This document shows positions 34,866-43,295 of a DNA stretch of 64,000 bases, one piece after another (positions within the stretch are counted from its first letter, which is position 1; each line of letters starts with the position of its first letter). The notes below the pieces were generated by a model. It did no database searches, was not told the DNA's origin, and worked only from the letters and a program-made list of their open reading frames with translations. The translations under genes and the position numbers were made by a program. The stretch comes from Syntrophales bacterium (GTDB taxonomy: Bacteria; Desulfobacterota; Syntrophia; Syntrophales; PHBD01), in NCBI GenBank assembly GCA_035363115.1, contig DAOSEM010000001.1:372001-436000 (forward strand), written 5' to 3'.

Positions 34866-36542
34866 ATGGCTTTTGAGAGAATCTGGCACAAGTCGTACGC
34901 CCCGGGCGTACCCCCGGAAATTGAATTTGAAAAGATCACCACGGCGGCTGCGCTGATCCGGTCGGCAAAGAAGTTTCCCGACCACACCGCCTTCATTTAC
35001 ATGGGCCGGCGGTTCAGCTACCGCGAACTGGACGCCCTCGTGAACCGGTTCGCCAATGCGCTCAAGGACCTGGGTGTGAAAGAGGGGGATAAGGTGGGGA
35101 TGCTTCTGCCCAACCTGCCCCAGATGATCATCGCCTGCCACGCCACACACCGCCTCGGGGCGGTGACGGCGATGAACAACCCCCTCTACACGGAGAAGGA
35201 GCTGGCCCACCAGCTGAAGGACTGCGACGCCCGGTTCCTCATCACGCTGGACCTGCTCCTGCCCCGGGCGCTTGCCCTGAAGGGGAAGACCGGTGTCGAA
35301 ACGATCATCACCTGCCACATCAACGACTACCTGCCCTTCCCGAAGAAGCAGCTGTTCCCCTTCGTGAAGAAGGCCATGTTCCGGAAGGTGGAGCCTCGGA
35401 AAGACGTCCATGAATTCATGACCCTGATGGGCAAGGCCTCCTCGAATCCGGTCCCGGACCGGTCCCGGTGGGACAAGCTGGGAGCGCTGATTTACACGGG
35501 CGGGACTACGGGCGTGTCGAAGGGAGCCATGCTGACCCATGCGAACCTCTCCGCCGTCGTCCAGATTTTCCGCGCCTGGCTACCCGATCTCAAGGACGGG
35601 GAGGTGCACATCGTGGGAACCTACCCCATCTTCCATTCAGCGGGTTACACCGCCAGCCAGAACCTGACCATCTGGAGCGGCTGGACCTCGACGATCATCC
35701 CGCGGCCGGAGCCGGGTATCCTCATCGAGACCGTGAAGAAGTACAAGCCGAACTTCCTTCCCGGCGTGGCCTCCATCTTTGTCGGGCTGCTGGCCGACAA
35801 GGAGTTCCGCGGCATGGACAAGTCCTTCCTCAAGGGCTTTTTCACCGGGGCGTCTCCCATCGCCATCGACACGGTGCAGGATCTGAAAAACCTGACCGGC
35901 AAGGACGTCTACGAGATCTACGGTATGACGGAAAACACGGCCTTTGCCACGGCGACCCCCTGGGGTGGGAAGGTGAAGCCGGGCACGGTCGGCCTGCCGC
36001 TGCCGAACACGGAGCTGAAGATTGTCGACCTGGACGAGGGAAACACCGTCCTCAAGCCCGGCGAGGCCGGCGAGATCTGCATCAAGGGTCCCCAGGTGAT
36101 GACGGGCTACTACAAGCGTCCCGACGAGACGGCCGCGACCATCCGCGACGGCTGGCTCTACACGGGGGACATCGGCATCATGGACGAGGAGGGGTATTTC
36201 AAGGTCGTGGACCGGAAGAAGGACATGATCGTCGCGGGTGGATACAACATCTATCCCAAGGACATCGACGAGATCCTCTTCCAGCACGACAAGATTCTCG
36301 AGGCCTGCGCCATCGGCGTCCCTGACACCTACCGGGGGGAGACGGTCAAGGCCTTCGTCGTCCTGAAAGCGGGCGAGAATATGACGGAGGACGAGGTGAT
36401 GGCCCACTGCAAGGCTCACCTCGCCGCCTACAAGGTTCCGAAGATCATCGAGTTCACGAACGAGCTGCCGAAGAGCAACGTGGGAAAGATCCTGCGCCGG
36501 GAACTGCGTGATCGCGAGCTAAAAAAAGAAGCCAAAGGATAG
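34866..36542 (+). CDS. Long-chain-type AMP-forming acyl-CoA synthetase (ligase 3)
   Basis: A 558-residue FadD-like ligase. Motifs are IYTGGTTGVSKGAMLTHAN, EIYGMTENTAFAT, GWLYTGDIGIMDEEGYFKV, KDMIVAGGYNIYP and catalytic Lys541 in NVGKILRREL. It is clearly a paralog of ligase 4 at 43296: both start with an ERIWHKSY-like N-terminus followed by an EI-x-F-x-KI segment and share most motifs. It lies 4 bases before the second crotonase gene, so the two are in one transcript. It probably acts on fatty acids. Confidence 0.93.
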   Translation: MAFERIWHKSYAPGVPPEIEFEKITTAAALIRSAKKFPDHTAFIYMGRRFSYRELDALVNRFANALKDLGVKEGDKVGMLLPNLPQMIIACHATHRLGAVTAMNNPLYTEKELAHQLKDCDARFLITLDLLLPRALALKGKTGVETIITCHINDYLPFPKKQLFPFVKKAMFRKVEPRKDVHEFMTLMGKASSNPVPDRSRWDKLGALIYTGGTTGVSKGAMLTHANLSAVVQIFRAWLPDLKDGEVHIVGTYPIFHSAGYTASQNLTIWSGWTSTIIPRPEPGILIETVKKYKPNFLPGVASIFVGLLADKEFRGMDKSFLKGFFTGASPIAIDTVQDLKNLTGKDVYEIYGMTENTAFATATPWGGKVKPGTVGLPLPNTELKIVDLDEGNTVLKPGEAGEICIKGPQVMTGYYKRPDETAATIRDGWLYTGDIGIMDEEGYFKVVDRKKDMIVAGGYNIYPKDIDEILFQHDKILEACAIGVPDTYRGETVKAFVVLKAGENMTEDEVMAHCKAHLAAYKVPKIIEFTNELPKSNVGKILRRELRDRELKKEAKG

Positions 36543-36546
36543 AAAG

Positions 36547-37350
36547 ATGAAAGATTTTCAGACATTCCGATTTGAAGAGGTTGAGCCCCGGGTGGGGCTT
36601 GTCACCATGAACCGGCCGGAGCAGCTAAACGCGGTCAACATTGCGATGCTGGACGATTTCGGCGAGCTGTTCTCGATCCTGTCGAAGGACGACGCCATCC
36701 GGGTCCTGATCCTGACCGGGGAAGGCCGCGGATTCTGCGCCGGGGCCGACCTGAACGACGCGGTCGTCCACAAGGACACGGATGCCTTCTCCGATCCGGC
36801 GAACTTCCTCCGGATCGTCCAGGAGCGCTACGGCTCCCTGGTCCTGGGGCTCCGGCGGATTCCCCAGCCGGTCATCTCCGCCGTCAACGGACCGGCCGCC
36901 GGCGCGGGGTTCTGCATGACCCTGGCGAGCGACGTCCGGGTGGCGTCTCCGGAGGCATCGTTCATTGCCTCCTTTGCGAATATCGGCCTGACCGGTGGCG
37001 AGCTCGGGACGTCCTATTTCCTGCCCCGGCTGATCGGCACCGCCCGGTCGTCGGAGATCCTGTTGACGGGAAGGAAAGTAAGGGCGGACGAGGCGGAGCG
37101 GATCGGGCTGGTCAACCGGGTTGTGCCGCGGGAGACCCTTCTGGAGACGGCCCTGTCCTATGCACGCCCCATGATCGCCAAGTCCGTGGAGGCGCTGAAG
37201 CTGACGAAACGCGTCCTGGACCAGAACGTCGACGCGCCGTGCCTGGAGGCGGCGGTCAACCTGGAGAACCGGAACCAGGCGGTCATGGTCTTCTCCGGCG
37301 AGTTTTTCAAGCTGGTCCAGCCGTTCTTCAAGGGAGGCGGAAAAGACTGA
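36547..37350 (+). CDS. Crotonase-superfamily protein lacking both usual catalytic glutamates
   Basis: A 267-residue crotonase fold with the oxyanion hole FCAGADL and GPAAGAGFC. Where classical hydratases have two catalytic Glu (GGGCE and QPE), this protein has Cys123 and Phe143. It keeps Glu152 in GLTGGELGTSYFLPRLIG, a position that is acidic in a subgroup of poorly characterised enoyl-CoA hydratase/isomerase-like proteins. It is therefore unlikely to hydrate by the classical mechanism; an isomerase, thioesterase or other crotonase reaction is possible. It is fused in transcription with ligase 3 and ends before a strong terminator. Confidence 0.82.
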   Translation: MKDFQTFRFEEVEPRVGLVTMNRPEQLNAVNIAMLDDFGELFSILSKDDAIRVLILTGEGRGFCAGADLNDAVVHKDTDAFSDPANFLRIVQERYGSLVLGLRRIPQPVISAVNGPAAGAGFCMTLASDVRVASPEASFIASFANIGLTGGELGTSYFLPRLIGTARSSEILLTGRKVRADEAERIGLVNRVVPRETLLETALSYARPMIAKSVEALKLTKRVLDQNVDAPCLEAAVNLENRNQAVMVFSGEFFKLVQPFFKGGGKD

Positions 37351-37372
37351 GCCGCCGCCAAGTTGACGGAAT

Positions 37373-37419
37373 GCGCGGCCGTGGGCGGGTCGATCCGCCC
37401 AGCCGCGCTTCGTTTTTTT
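37373..37419 (+). terminator. Strong Rho-independent terminator ending the first acyl-CoA operon
   Basis: GCGCGGC (37373-37379) pairs with GCCGCGC (37402-37408), with an inner GGGCGG/CCGCCC pair. TTCG and seven T's follow. It lies 22 bases after the crotonase stop, before the tetR promoter. Confidence 0.9.
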
Positions 37420-37528
37420 CGGGGGTACAGTATGCACGAGGTTCCCGGAGGCAGGAAGCCGGGCTCCGGAGACCGTCGTCGTGGAAGGTGGAATCCCCGG
37501 CCCGGTCAATGGACCGGGAACCTTCCAA

Positions 37529-37599
37529 TTGACAGGGGAAACGGTTTCTGGTTAGGTTTCATCATCATGCTTCAATCATTAGATGGAACAATCTGATGA
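37529..37599 (+). promoter_or_regulatory. tetR promoter and autoregulatory palindrome
   Basis: TTGACA (37529-37534) is followed after 18 bases by TAGGTT, and then by a 24-base near-palindrome TCATTAGAT...ATCTGATGA (37576-37599, 8 of 9 arm pairs). Its core GATGGAACAATC closely matches the site at 28875-28898. If the first ATG (37596) is used, the operator covers the start codon. That fits repression by the gene's own product, TetR. Confidence 0.6.
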
Positions 37600-38246
37600 A
37601 GACCGCTCTCGACAAGGCCCGCCAGGATCCCGAATCGATGAAAGCGCGGATCCTTACCGTCGCCCGGCGGATCTTCGGCGATTACGGCTACCACGGGACC
37701 ACGACCCGGATGATCGCGCAGGAGGTGGGGATCGACGTCTCGACACTCCACTATCATTGGGGCGACAAGAAGGGCCTGTACGAGGCCGTCGTCCTGGATA
37801 TCAACAAGGACCTGGGACAGAGCCTCCGGGACGTGGAGAGGATGATCCACGGGAAGCCTCTGGGCGAGCGGCTGGCCATCTCGATCGACGTCATGACGGA
37901 CTACCTGTTCGAGCACCCCGAGATCGCCAACCTCATCCTGCACCGCTATTTCGGCCGCACCCGGGAAGAAGCCCTGGAGGAGATCCTGGTTCCCGAGTTC
38001 ACCGCCGACATGGCCCGTTCCATGAACCTGATCGAAAGCAAGAGGAAGGCAACGCCGCGGGCTCTCATGGAGGTCCTGGCGGTCATAAACGGGATCTACA
38101 ACTTCGTCTCCGGCGAAACCTTTTTCCGCTCCATCGTCCATATCGACCGGGAGGAATACATCACCCAGGTCAAGGAGGTTCTGAAATTTATTCTGATCCC
38201 CGCCTTTGCCCAGAGGGAGGGCAAGGGCGGCTCCGAGCCGGCGTGA
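37596..38246 (+). CDS. TetR/AcrR-family transcriptional regulator
   Basis: A 216-residue TetR-family regulator. The N-terminal HTH is ARILTVARRIFGDYGYHG followed by TTTRMIAQEVGIDVSTLHYH and WGDKKGLYEAVV, the recognition helix region. The C-terminal domain is helical with LIHRYF-like and GIYNFVSG segments that probably form the ligand pocket and dimer interface. By context the ligand is an acyl-CoA or fatty acid. The start may be ATG 37596, inside the palindromic operator, or ATG 37638, which has an AGGA site and gives a more typical length. It stands alone between the two acyl-CoA operons. Confidence 0.9.
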   Translation: MKTALDKARQDPESMKARILTVARRIFGDYGYHGTTTRMIAQEVGIDVSTLHYHWGDKKGLYEAVVLDINKDLGQSLRDVERMIHGKPLGERLAISIDVMTDYLFEHPEIANLILHRYFGRTREEALEEILVPEFTADMARSMNLIESKRKATPRALMEVLAVINGIYNFVSGETFFRSIVHIDREEYITQVKEVLKFILIPAFAQREGKGGSEPA

Positions 38247-38576
38247 TGCTTCCATCCGCCCGTCCCCACTCACCATTCTTTCCGTCCGACTGCCCAACTG
38301 ATCCGGACTTTCTTCCGCGGCAGCCGGAAACGACCGTATAAATTCGAATCTCAAGGAGGAAAACGCAACGCTCGGAGCGCAAGCGCCCATGAAAATATGA
38401 CGGCTCCCCGAGGGGGCCGGAAAACAGGGGCGGCATCCCCTGTGACTTCAGTGGAGGGAACGATCCTCCACACGCAGCATCCGTTATGGATTCCCGCCAG
38501 GATCCCTCCGGGTCCGCGGGAGCGGTTTCATTGTCCATCTTTCTGAAACGTTGAAAACACGAAGGGGAGGAGAGCA
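38247..38576 (+). promoter_or_regulatory. Leader region of the second acyl-CoA operon with two hairpins
   Basis: About 330 bases between tetR and the second dehydrogenase. It has CAGGGG-CGGCAT-CCCCTG (38425-38442) and GTGGAGG-GAACGAT-CCTCCAC (38451-38471), two stems with no T-tracts. GATGCTTCCATC (38245-38256), overlapping the tetR stop, is on its reverse strand GATGGAAGCATC, a 10 of 12 match to the putative TetR operator core. An AAGGAGG at about 38354 is not followed by a usable start codon. Together these suggest a regulated leader. Confidence 0.4.
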
Positions 38577-39719
38577 ATGGAGATTCTGAAGTTTACGGAG
38601 GAGCACAATATTTTTCGCGAGAGCCTGCGGCGTTTCCTGGAGAAGGAGATCGTTCCCCACATCGAGGAGTGGGAAGAAGCCGGAATCGTCCCCAAAAGCT
38701 ACTGGAGGAAGATGGGCGAGAACGGCTTTCTCAGCACCTGGGTGCCCGAGGAGTACGGCGGCGTGGGAGCGGACTTCCTGTATTCCGTCATTGTCTGCGA
38801 GGAGATGGCGAAATGCAATTTCTCGGGCCTTTGTGCCTCCCTGCACAGCGACATCATTGTGCCCTACATTGCCTCCTTCGGAACGGAGGAGCAGAAGAAA
38901 AAGTATCTCCCGGGATGCGTGACCGGCGACTGCATCACCGCCGTGGCCATGACGGAGCCCAATACGGGAAGCGATCTGGCGGCGATCCGGACGACCGCGG
39001 CGGAGAAAAACGGCGAGATCGTCATCAACGGGCAGAAAACTTTCATCTCCAACGGCATCAACTGCGACGTCCTCGTCCTGGCGGCGAAGGACCCCGCGGT
39101 GGAGAACCCCCACCGGGCCGTGGACCTCTACCTCGTCGATGCGGAGACGCCGGGCTTTGAAAAGGGCCGGCGCATCAAGAAGGTCGGCTGGCACAGCCAG
39201 GACACGGCGGAACTGTATTTCACGGACTGCCGGATTCCGGCGGAAAATCGCCTGGGAGCGAAGGGATCGGGATTCCTGAACCTGATGATGAAGCTCCAGC
39301 AGGAGCGCCTTATCTGTGCCCTCGGGGCCCAGGTGGGGGCGGAGTGCATGCTGGAGTGGACGATCAAGTACTGCCGGGAGCGGACGGCCTTCGGGAAGCC
39401 CATCGCCAAGTTCCAGCACAGCCAGTTCGAATTCGCGGAAATGGCCACGGAGGTGAAGATCGGCCGGACGTTCGTCGACAAGCTCGTCGCGGACCACATG
39501 GAGGGGAAGAACGTCACTGTAGAGACGTCCATGGCCAAATACTGGGTCACCGAGATGGCCTGCCGTGTCGCCGACCGATGCGTCCAGCTCCACGGAGGGT
39601 ACGGATACTGCGAGGAGTATCCCATCGCCCGGGCGTGGCGGGATATGCGGGTGACGCGAATTTTTGCCGGCACCAACGAGATCATGAAAGGAATCGTGGC
39701 AAAGTTCATGGGACTGTAG
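38577..39719 (+). CDS. Acyl-CoA dehydrogenase, LCAD/isovaleryl type (copy 2)
   Basis: A 380-residue dehydrogenase colinear with copy 1 at 29124. It has MTEPNTGSDLAA, FISNG, Glu243 in LQQERL as the probable catalytic base, QLHGGYGY and RIFAGTNEIMK with Ala at the MCAD Glu position. The two copies differ at scattered positions throughout, including several in the substrate-lining helices, so they probably have different chain-length or branching preference. This is the first gene of an operon leading into the racemase, dehydrogenase and thiolase genes. Confidence 0.93.
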   Translation: MEILKFTEEHNIFRESLRRFLEKEIVPHIEEWEEAGIVPKSYWRKMGENGFLSTWVPEEYGGVGADFLYSVIVCEEMAKCNFSGLCASLHSDIIVPYIASFGTEEQKKKYLPGCVTGDCITAVAMTEPNTGSDLAAIRTTAAEKNGEIVINGQKTFISNGINCDVLVLAAKDPAVENPHRAVDLYLVDAETPGFEKGRRIKKVGWHSQDTAELYFTDCRIPAENRLGAKGSGFLNLMMKLQQERLICALGAQVGAECMLEWTIKYCRERTAFGKPIAKFQHSQFEFAEMATEVKIGRTFVDKLVADHMEGKNVTVETSMAKYWVTEMACRVADRCVQLHGGYGYCEEYPIARAWRDMRVTRIFAGTNEIMKGIVAKFMGL

Positions 39720-39751
39720 CATCGACGCAAGGCTGAAGAAAGGAGGCAGTC

Positions 39752-40933
39752 ATGGCCGGACCTCTTCAAGGACTGAAGGTTCTGGATTTTACCACCCTCC
39801 TGCCCGGACCCTACGCCACCATGCTCCTGGCCGACATGGGGGCGGAGGTTCTCCGGATCGTATCGCCCTCCCGACCGGACCTGGTGGATTTCTTCCCCCC
39901 GTTCGTTCCGGGAACCAAGCTCTCCGCGGCGTCGGCCTATCTCGGCCGCAACAAGCGGAGCATGGCCCTCAACCTGAAAATCCCCAAAGCCATTGAAGTC
40001 GTACACCGCCTGCTCACCGACTATGACGTCGTTGTCGAGCAGTTCCGCCCCGGCGTCATGGCCAAGCTCGGCCTCGATTACGACTCCCTCGGGAAGGTGA
40101 ATCCCCGCATCGTCTACTGCTCCATCACCGGGTACGGCCAGACGGGGCCCCTTCGCGACCGGGCGGGGCACGACATCAACTACATCGCCCGCTCCGGGAT
40201 ATCCTCCTACACGGGCAAAAAGTCCTCGGGACCGTCCCTCGTGAGCATGCAGATGGCCGACGTGGCCTCGGGCTCCAACCATGCCGTCATCGGCATCCTG
40301 GCGGCGGTCTTCGGCCGGCGGCAGAGCGGGGAGGGCCAGTTCGTCGACATCTCCATGACGGACGGGATGATCGCCTTCAATGCCATGTTCGGCGCTGCCT
40401 TTCTCGTCGATGGAAGAGAGCAGAAGCTGGAGGGAAACCTCCTCAACGGCGGCTCCCTCTATGACTACTACGAGACGAAGGACGGACGCTGGATGAGCTG
40501 CGGTCCCCTGGAGCCCCAGTTCTTTTCCAATTTCTGCAATGCCCTGGGCCGACCCGACCTGATCCCTGGCACCGTGTCTCCGAAGAACCTCGCCGAGGTG
40601 AAGGAGGAGGTCCGGGCCGTCTTCCGGACGAAAACGCAGGCGGAGTGGAAGGCCGTGTTCGCAGCCACGGACGCCTGTACGGAACCGGTCCTGGCGCTGT
40701 CGGAGGCTTTCTCGGACCCGCTGGCGGTCGAGCGCGAAATGGTCGTGGATGTCCCGCTCCCGGCGGGGGGCACGGTGCGGCAGCTCGGCTGCCCCATCAA
40801 GTTCTCCTCCATGAAGCCGGAATTCCGCCATGCCGGGGCGACCGCCGGAGTCGACACGCAGGCGGTCCTGAAAGAGGCGGGGTACACGGACGGCGAGATC
40901 GGGGAGATGGAGGCGGCGGGGGTGTTCCGGTAA
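39752..40933 (+). CDS. CaiB/BaiF-family protein, probable 2-methylacyl-CoA racemase
   Basis: A 393-residue member of the CoA-transferase III family. Three residues match the alpha-methylacyl-CoA racemase active site: His140 in AGHDINYIA, Asp170 in QMADVASG and Glu254 in GPLEPQFF. Transferases of the family have the Asp but usually lack the His-Glu pair, so I favour a racemase, which epimerises 2-methyl branched acyl-CoAs so that an S-specific dehydrogenase can use them. The N-terminal LLPGPYATMLLADMGAEV and GQTGP segments are normal. It follows dehydrogenase copy 2 by 32 bases. A CoA-transferase role cannot be excluded. Confidence 0.82.
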   Translation: MAGPLQGLKVLDFTTLLPGPYATMLLADMGAEVLRIVSPSRPDLVDFFPPFVPGTKLSAASAYLGRNKRSMALNLKIPKAIEVVHRLLTDYDVVVEQFRPGVMAKLGLDYDSLGKVNPRIVYCSITGYGQTGPLRDRAGHDINYIARSGISSYTGKKSSGPSLVSMQMADVASGSNHAVIGILAAVFGRRQSGEGQFVDISMTDGMIAFNAMFGAAFLVDGREQKLEGNLLNGGSLYDYYETKDGRWMSCGPLEPQFFSNFCNALGRPDLIPGTVSPKNLAEVKEEVRAVFRTKTQAEWKAVFAATDACTEPVLALSEAFSDPLAVEREMVVDVPLPAGGTVRQLGCPIKFSSMKPEFRHAGATAGVDTQAVLKEAGYTDGEIGEMEAAGVFR

Positions 40934-41105
40934 GGGCCCGCGCCGTTCCGTCAGCTGACGCGATCAGGCGGAACTCTCGCGGACAGAACGGCCCAGCTGT
41001 GTCGGCAGGCAAACATGGAGTTTGCCGGAGAGGGGAGCATGAAGGATGCCTTCTCCGGTCGTTCTTTGAGGGACCCATTTTTTGCACAAAGGAGGATCAG
41101 GATTC

Positions 41106-41873
41106 ATGAACGTGAAGGACTGCATTGCCGTCGTAACGGGAGGGGCTTCCGGACTGGGGGAGGCCTGCGTGAGGACCCTCGTGAAGGAGGGTGGGAGGGC
41201 GGTCATCTTCGATCTTCAGGATGAGCGTGGCGCCAGCCTGGCCGCCGAACTGGGCGCAAGCTGCCTGTATACCAAGACGGACGTGACAAGCGAAGAAAGC
41301 GTCCAGGCCTCCATCGCCCGGGCCGTGGAGGTCTTCGGGACGATCAACGCCGCCATCAACTGCGCCGGTGTCGGAGCCGCCGCCAAGGTCCTCTCCAAGA
41401 AGGGTCCCTACCCGTTGAAAGCCTTCAACTGGGTCGTCCAGATCAACCTCATCGGAACCTTCAATGTGATCCGCCTGGCGGTGGAGCAGATGGCGAAGAA
41501 CACGCCGAACGCCGCGGGTGAGCGGGGTGTCATCGTCAACACCGCCTCGGCGGCGGCCTTCGACGGCCAGATCGGCCAGGCGGCCTACAGCGCCTCCAAG
41601 GCGGGTGTCGTGGGGATGACCCTGCCCATCGCCCGGGAATGCGCCGACTACGGCATCCGGGTGATGACCATCGCCCCGGGGCTTTTCGACACGCCCATGC
41701 TGGCCCTCCTGCCGCAGGAGGCCAGGGATGCGCTCGGAGCGAGCGTTCCCTTCCCGAAGCGGTTGGGGAACCCGATGGAATACGCCATGCTGGCGAAGCA
41801 CATCATCGAGAACACGATGCTCAACGGGGAAGTGATCCGCCTGGACGGTGCGATCCGGATGGCGGCGAAATAG
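41106..41873 (+). CDS. Short-chain dehydrogenase, 3-hydroxyacyl-CoA dehydrogenase type II (HSD10-like)
   Basis: A 255-residue SDR. The cofactor loop is TGGASGLGEA with Asp36 for NAD preference, then NCAGVG. The catalytic residues are Ser148 (NTASAAAF), Tyr161 and Lys165 (YSASK). Sequence and length resemble HSD17B10-type 3-hydroxyacyl-CoA dehydrogenases, which oxidise straight and 2-methyl-branched 3-hydroxyacyl-CoAs. It would carry out the third beta-oxidation step in this cluster, where no FadB-type enzyme is present. I chose the ATG at 41106, 10 bases after GGAGG, over a start at 41082. Confidence 0.88.
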   Translation: MNVKDCIAVVTGGASGLGEACVRTLVKEGGRAVIFDLQDERGASLAAELGASCLYTKTDVTSEESVQASIARAVEVFGTINAAINCAGVGAAAKVLSKKGPYPLKAFNWVVQINLIGTFNVIRLAVEQMAKNTPNAAGERGVIVNTASAAAFDGQIGQAAYSASKAGVVGMTLPIARECADYGIRVMTIAPGLFDTPMLALLPQEARDALGASVPFPKRLGNPMEYAMLAKHIIENTMLNGEVIRLDGAIRMAAK

Positions 41874-41903
41874 ATCCAGGAATGGAAAAGGAAGGGAGAT
41901 CGC

Positions 41904-43127
41904 ATGAGTCATCACGACAAGGATGAAATCGTCATCGTCAGCGCCTGCCGGACGCCTTTCAGCCGCTTCGACTCCGCCATGGCGGACATCGCCAGCATCG
42001 ACCTGGCGGTGATCGTCATGAAGGAAGTCATCGCGAGGGTCGGCGTGAAGCCGGAAGAGCTGGGTGAGATCAACTACGGCAGCTGCGTCATGGCGGAGAT
42101 GGCCCTGGAGACGGACATCCCCGTGCGCCAGGCCGCTCTCCTGGCGGGCTGGCCTCCGGAGATCCTCTCCGTCACGCTCGACCGGGCCTGCTGTTCCTCC
42201 CTGACGGCTCTCCGCCTGGGAGTCCGGGCCATCCGGGCCGGGGAAGCGGAGATCTGCATGTCCGTCGGCTCCGAGAACATGCCCCGGATGCCCCACCTGG
42301 TCCCGGGCCTGCGAAAGGGCGTGCGGCTCGGCCACATCCGGATGCTCGACGGTCTCTTCGAGCTGGGCTACGGCGCCAAGGGGTTTGCCCCGGTGGCCGT
42401 CGACGCCGGCGAGGTCGCCCTGGAGTACGGGGTCACCCGGGAGATGCAGGATGCCTGGGCCTGCCAGACCCAGGAGCGCTACGCCCAGGCCTTCTCCGCC
42501 GGAAAGTACAAGGTGGGCGAGGAGATCGTCCCCGTCGTCATCCCCCAGAAAAAGGGCGATCCCGTCGTCATCGACCGGGACGAGTCACCGCGCCGGACCA
42601 CCCTGGAAGCCCTGGCGAAGCTGAAGCCCGTTTACGGGAGCCCCACGGTCACCGCCGGAAACGCACCGCCCATCAGCGCGGGTTCCAGCGCGATTCTTTT
42701 TATGACACGAAGGCAGGCCGAGGCAAAAGGCCTGAAGCCCCTGGCCACGATTCTCGCATCCATTGGAACGGCCACGAAGCCGCGGGATATTCCCGTCATT
42801 CCCGCCCTTACCATCCAGGAGGCTCTGAAGCGAAGCGGGCTGACCATCGACCGGATGGACCTGATCGAGATCAACGAGGCCTTCGCCGCCATGCCGCTTG
42901 TATCGACGAAGATCCTGGCGGACGGGAGTGAGGCGAAGTGGAAGGCACTCCAGGAGAAGACCAACGTCAACGGCGGCGCCATCGCCATCGGCCATCCGGT
43001 GGGCGCCAGCGCCGGGCGGATCACCATGCACCTGGCCTACGAGCTTCAGCGCCGGGGCGGCGGTTACGGCGTCGCCTCCATCTGCGGTGGCCTGGCCCAG
43101 GGCGAGGCAGTGATCCTGAAAGTGTAA
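41904..43127 (+). CDS. Acetyl-CoA acyltransferase (thiolase)
   Basis: A 407-residue thiolase that cleaves 3-ketoacyl-CoA with CoA. The nucleophile is Cys96 (DRACCSSLTA). The other catalytic marks are NEAFAAMPL, His364 (AIAIGHPVGASAG) and Cys394 (SICGGLAQGE). The second Cys at 97 in place of the usual Gly is a small oddity. It follows the HSD10-like gene by 30 bases and completes an activation-to-cleavage set within the window. The 168 bases to the next ligase show only a run of A's and G's, with no hairpin terminator. Confidence 0.93.
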   Translation: MSHHDKDEIVIVSACRTPFSRFDSAMADIASIDLAVIVMKEVIARVGVKPEELGEINYGSCVMAEMALETDIPVRQAALLAGWPPEILSVTLDRACCSSLTALRLGVRAIRAGEAEICMSVGSENMPRMPHLVPGLRKGVRLGHIRMLDGLFELGYGAKGFAPVAVDAGEVALEYGVTREMQDAWACQTQERYAQAFSAGKYKVGEEIVPVVIPQKKGDPVVIDRDESPRRTTLEALAKLKPVYGSPTVTAGNAPPISAGSSAILFMTRRQAEAKGLKPLATILASIGTATKPRDIPVIPALTIQEALKRSGLTIDRMDLIEINEAFAAMPLVSTKILADGSEAKWKALQEKTNVNGGAIAIGHPVGASAGRITMHLAYELQRRGGGYGVASICGGLAQGEAVILKV

Positions 43128-43295
43128 AAAGAGCGGAAAAAATCAGAAGGAGGTGGTTTCAGAAAGCATTTCAAAGAAATGAGGAATCGGGGTTCCGGGT
43201 CCGATACAACCGGCGCAGCAGCCCCGATTTCACACGTTGTCGAACAGAGATCCTTGCAGCCGAACGTTCCACAGTGAAGGAAAAGGAGGGAACCT

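Noticed and set aside
32866..34866. Minus-strand frame opposite ligase 2, with similar frames opposite ligase 4 and dehydrogenase 2
   Set aside because: Shadows of well-conserved plus-strand genes.
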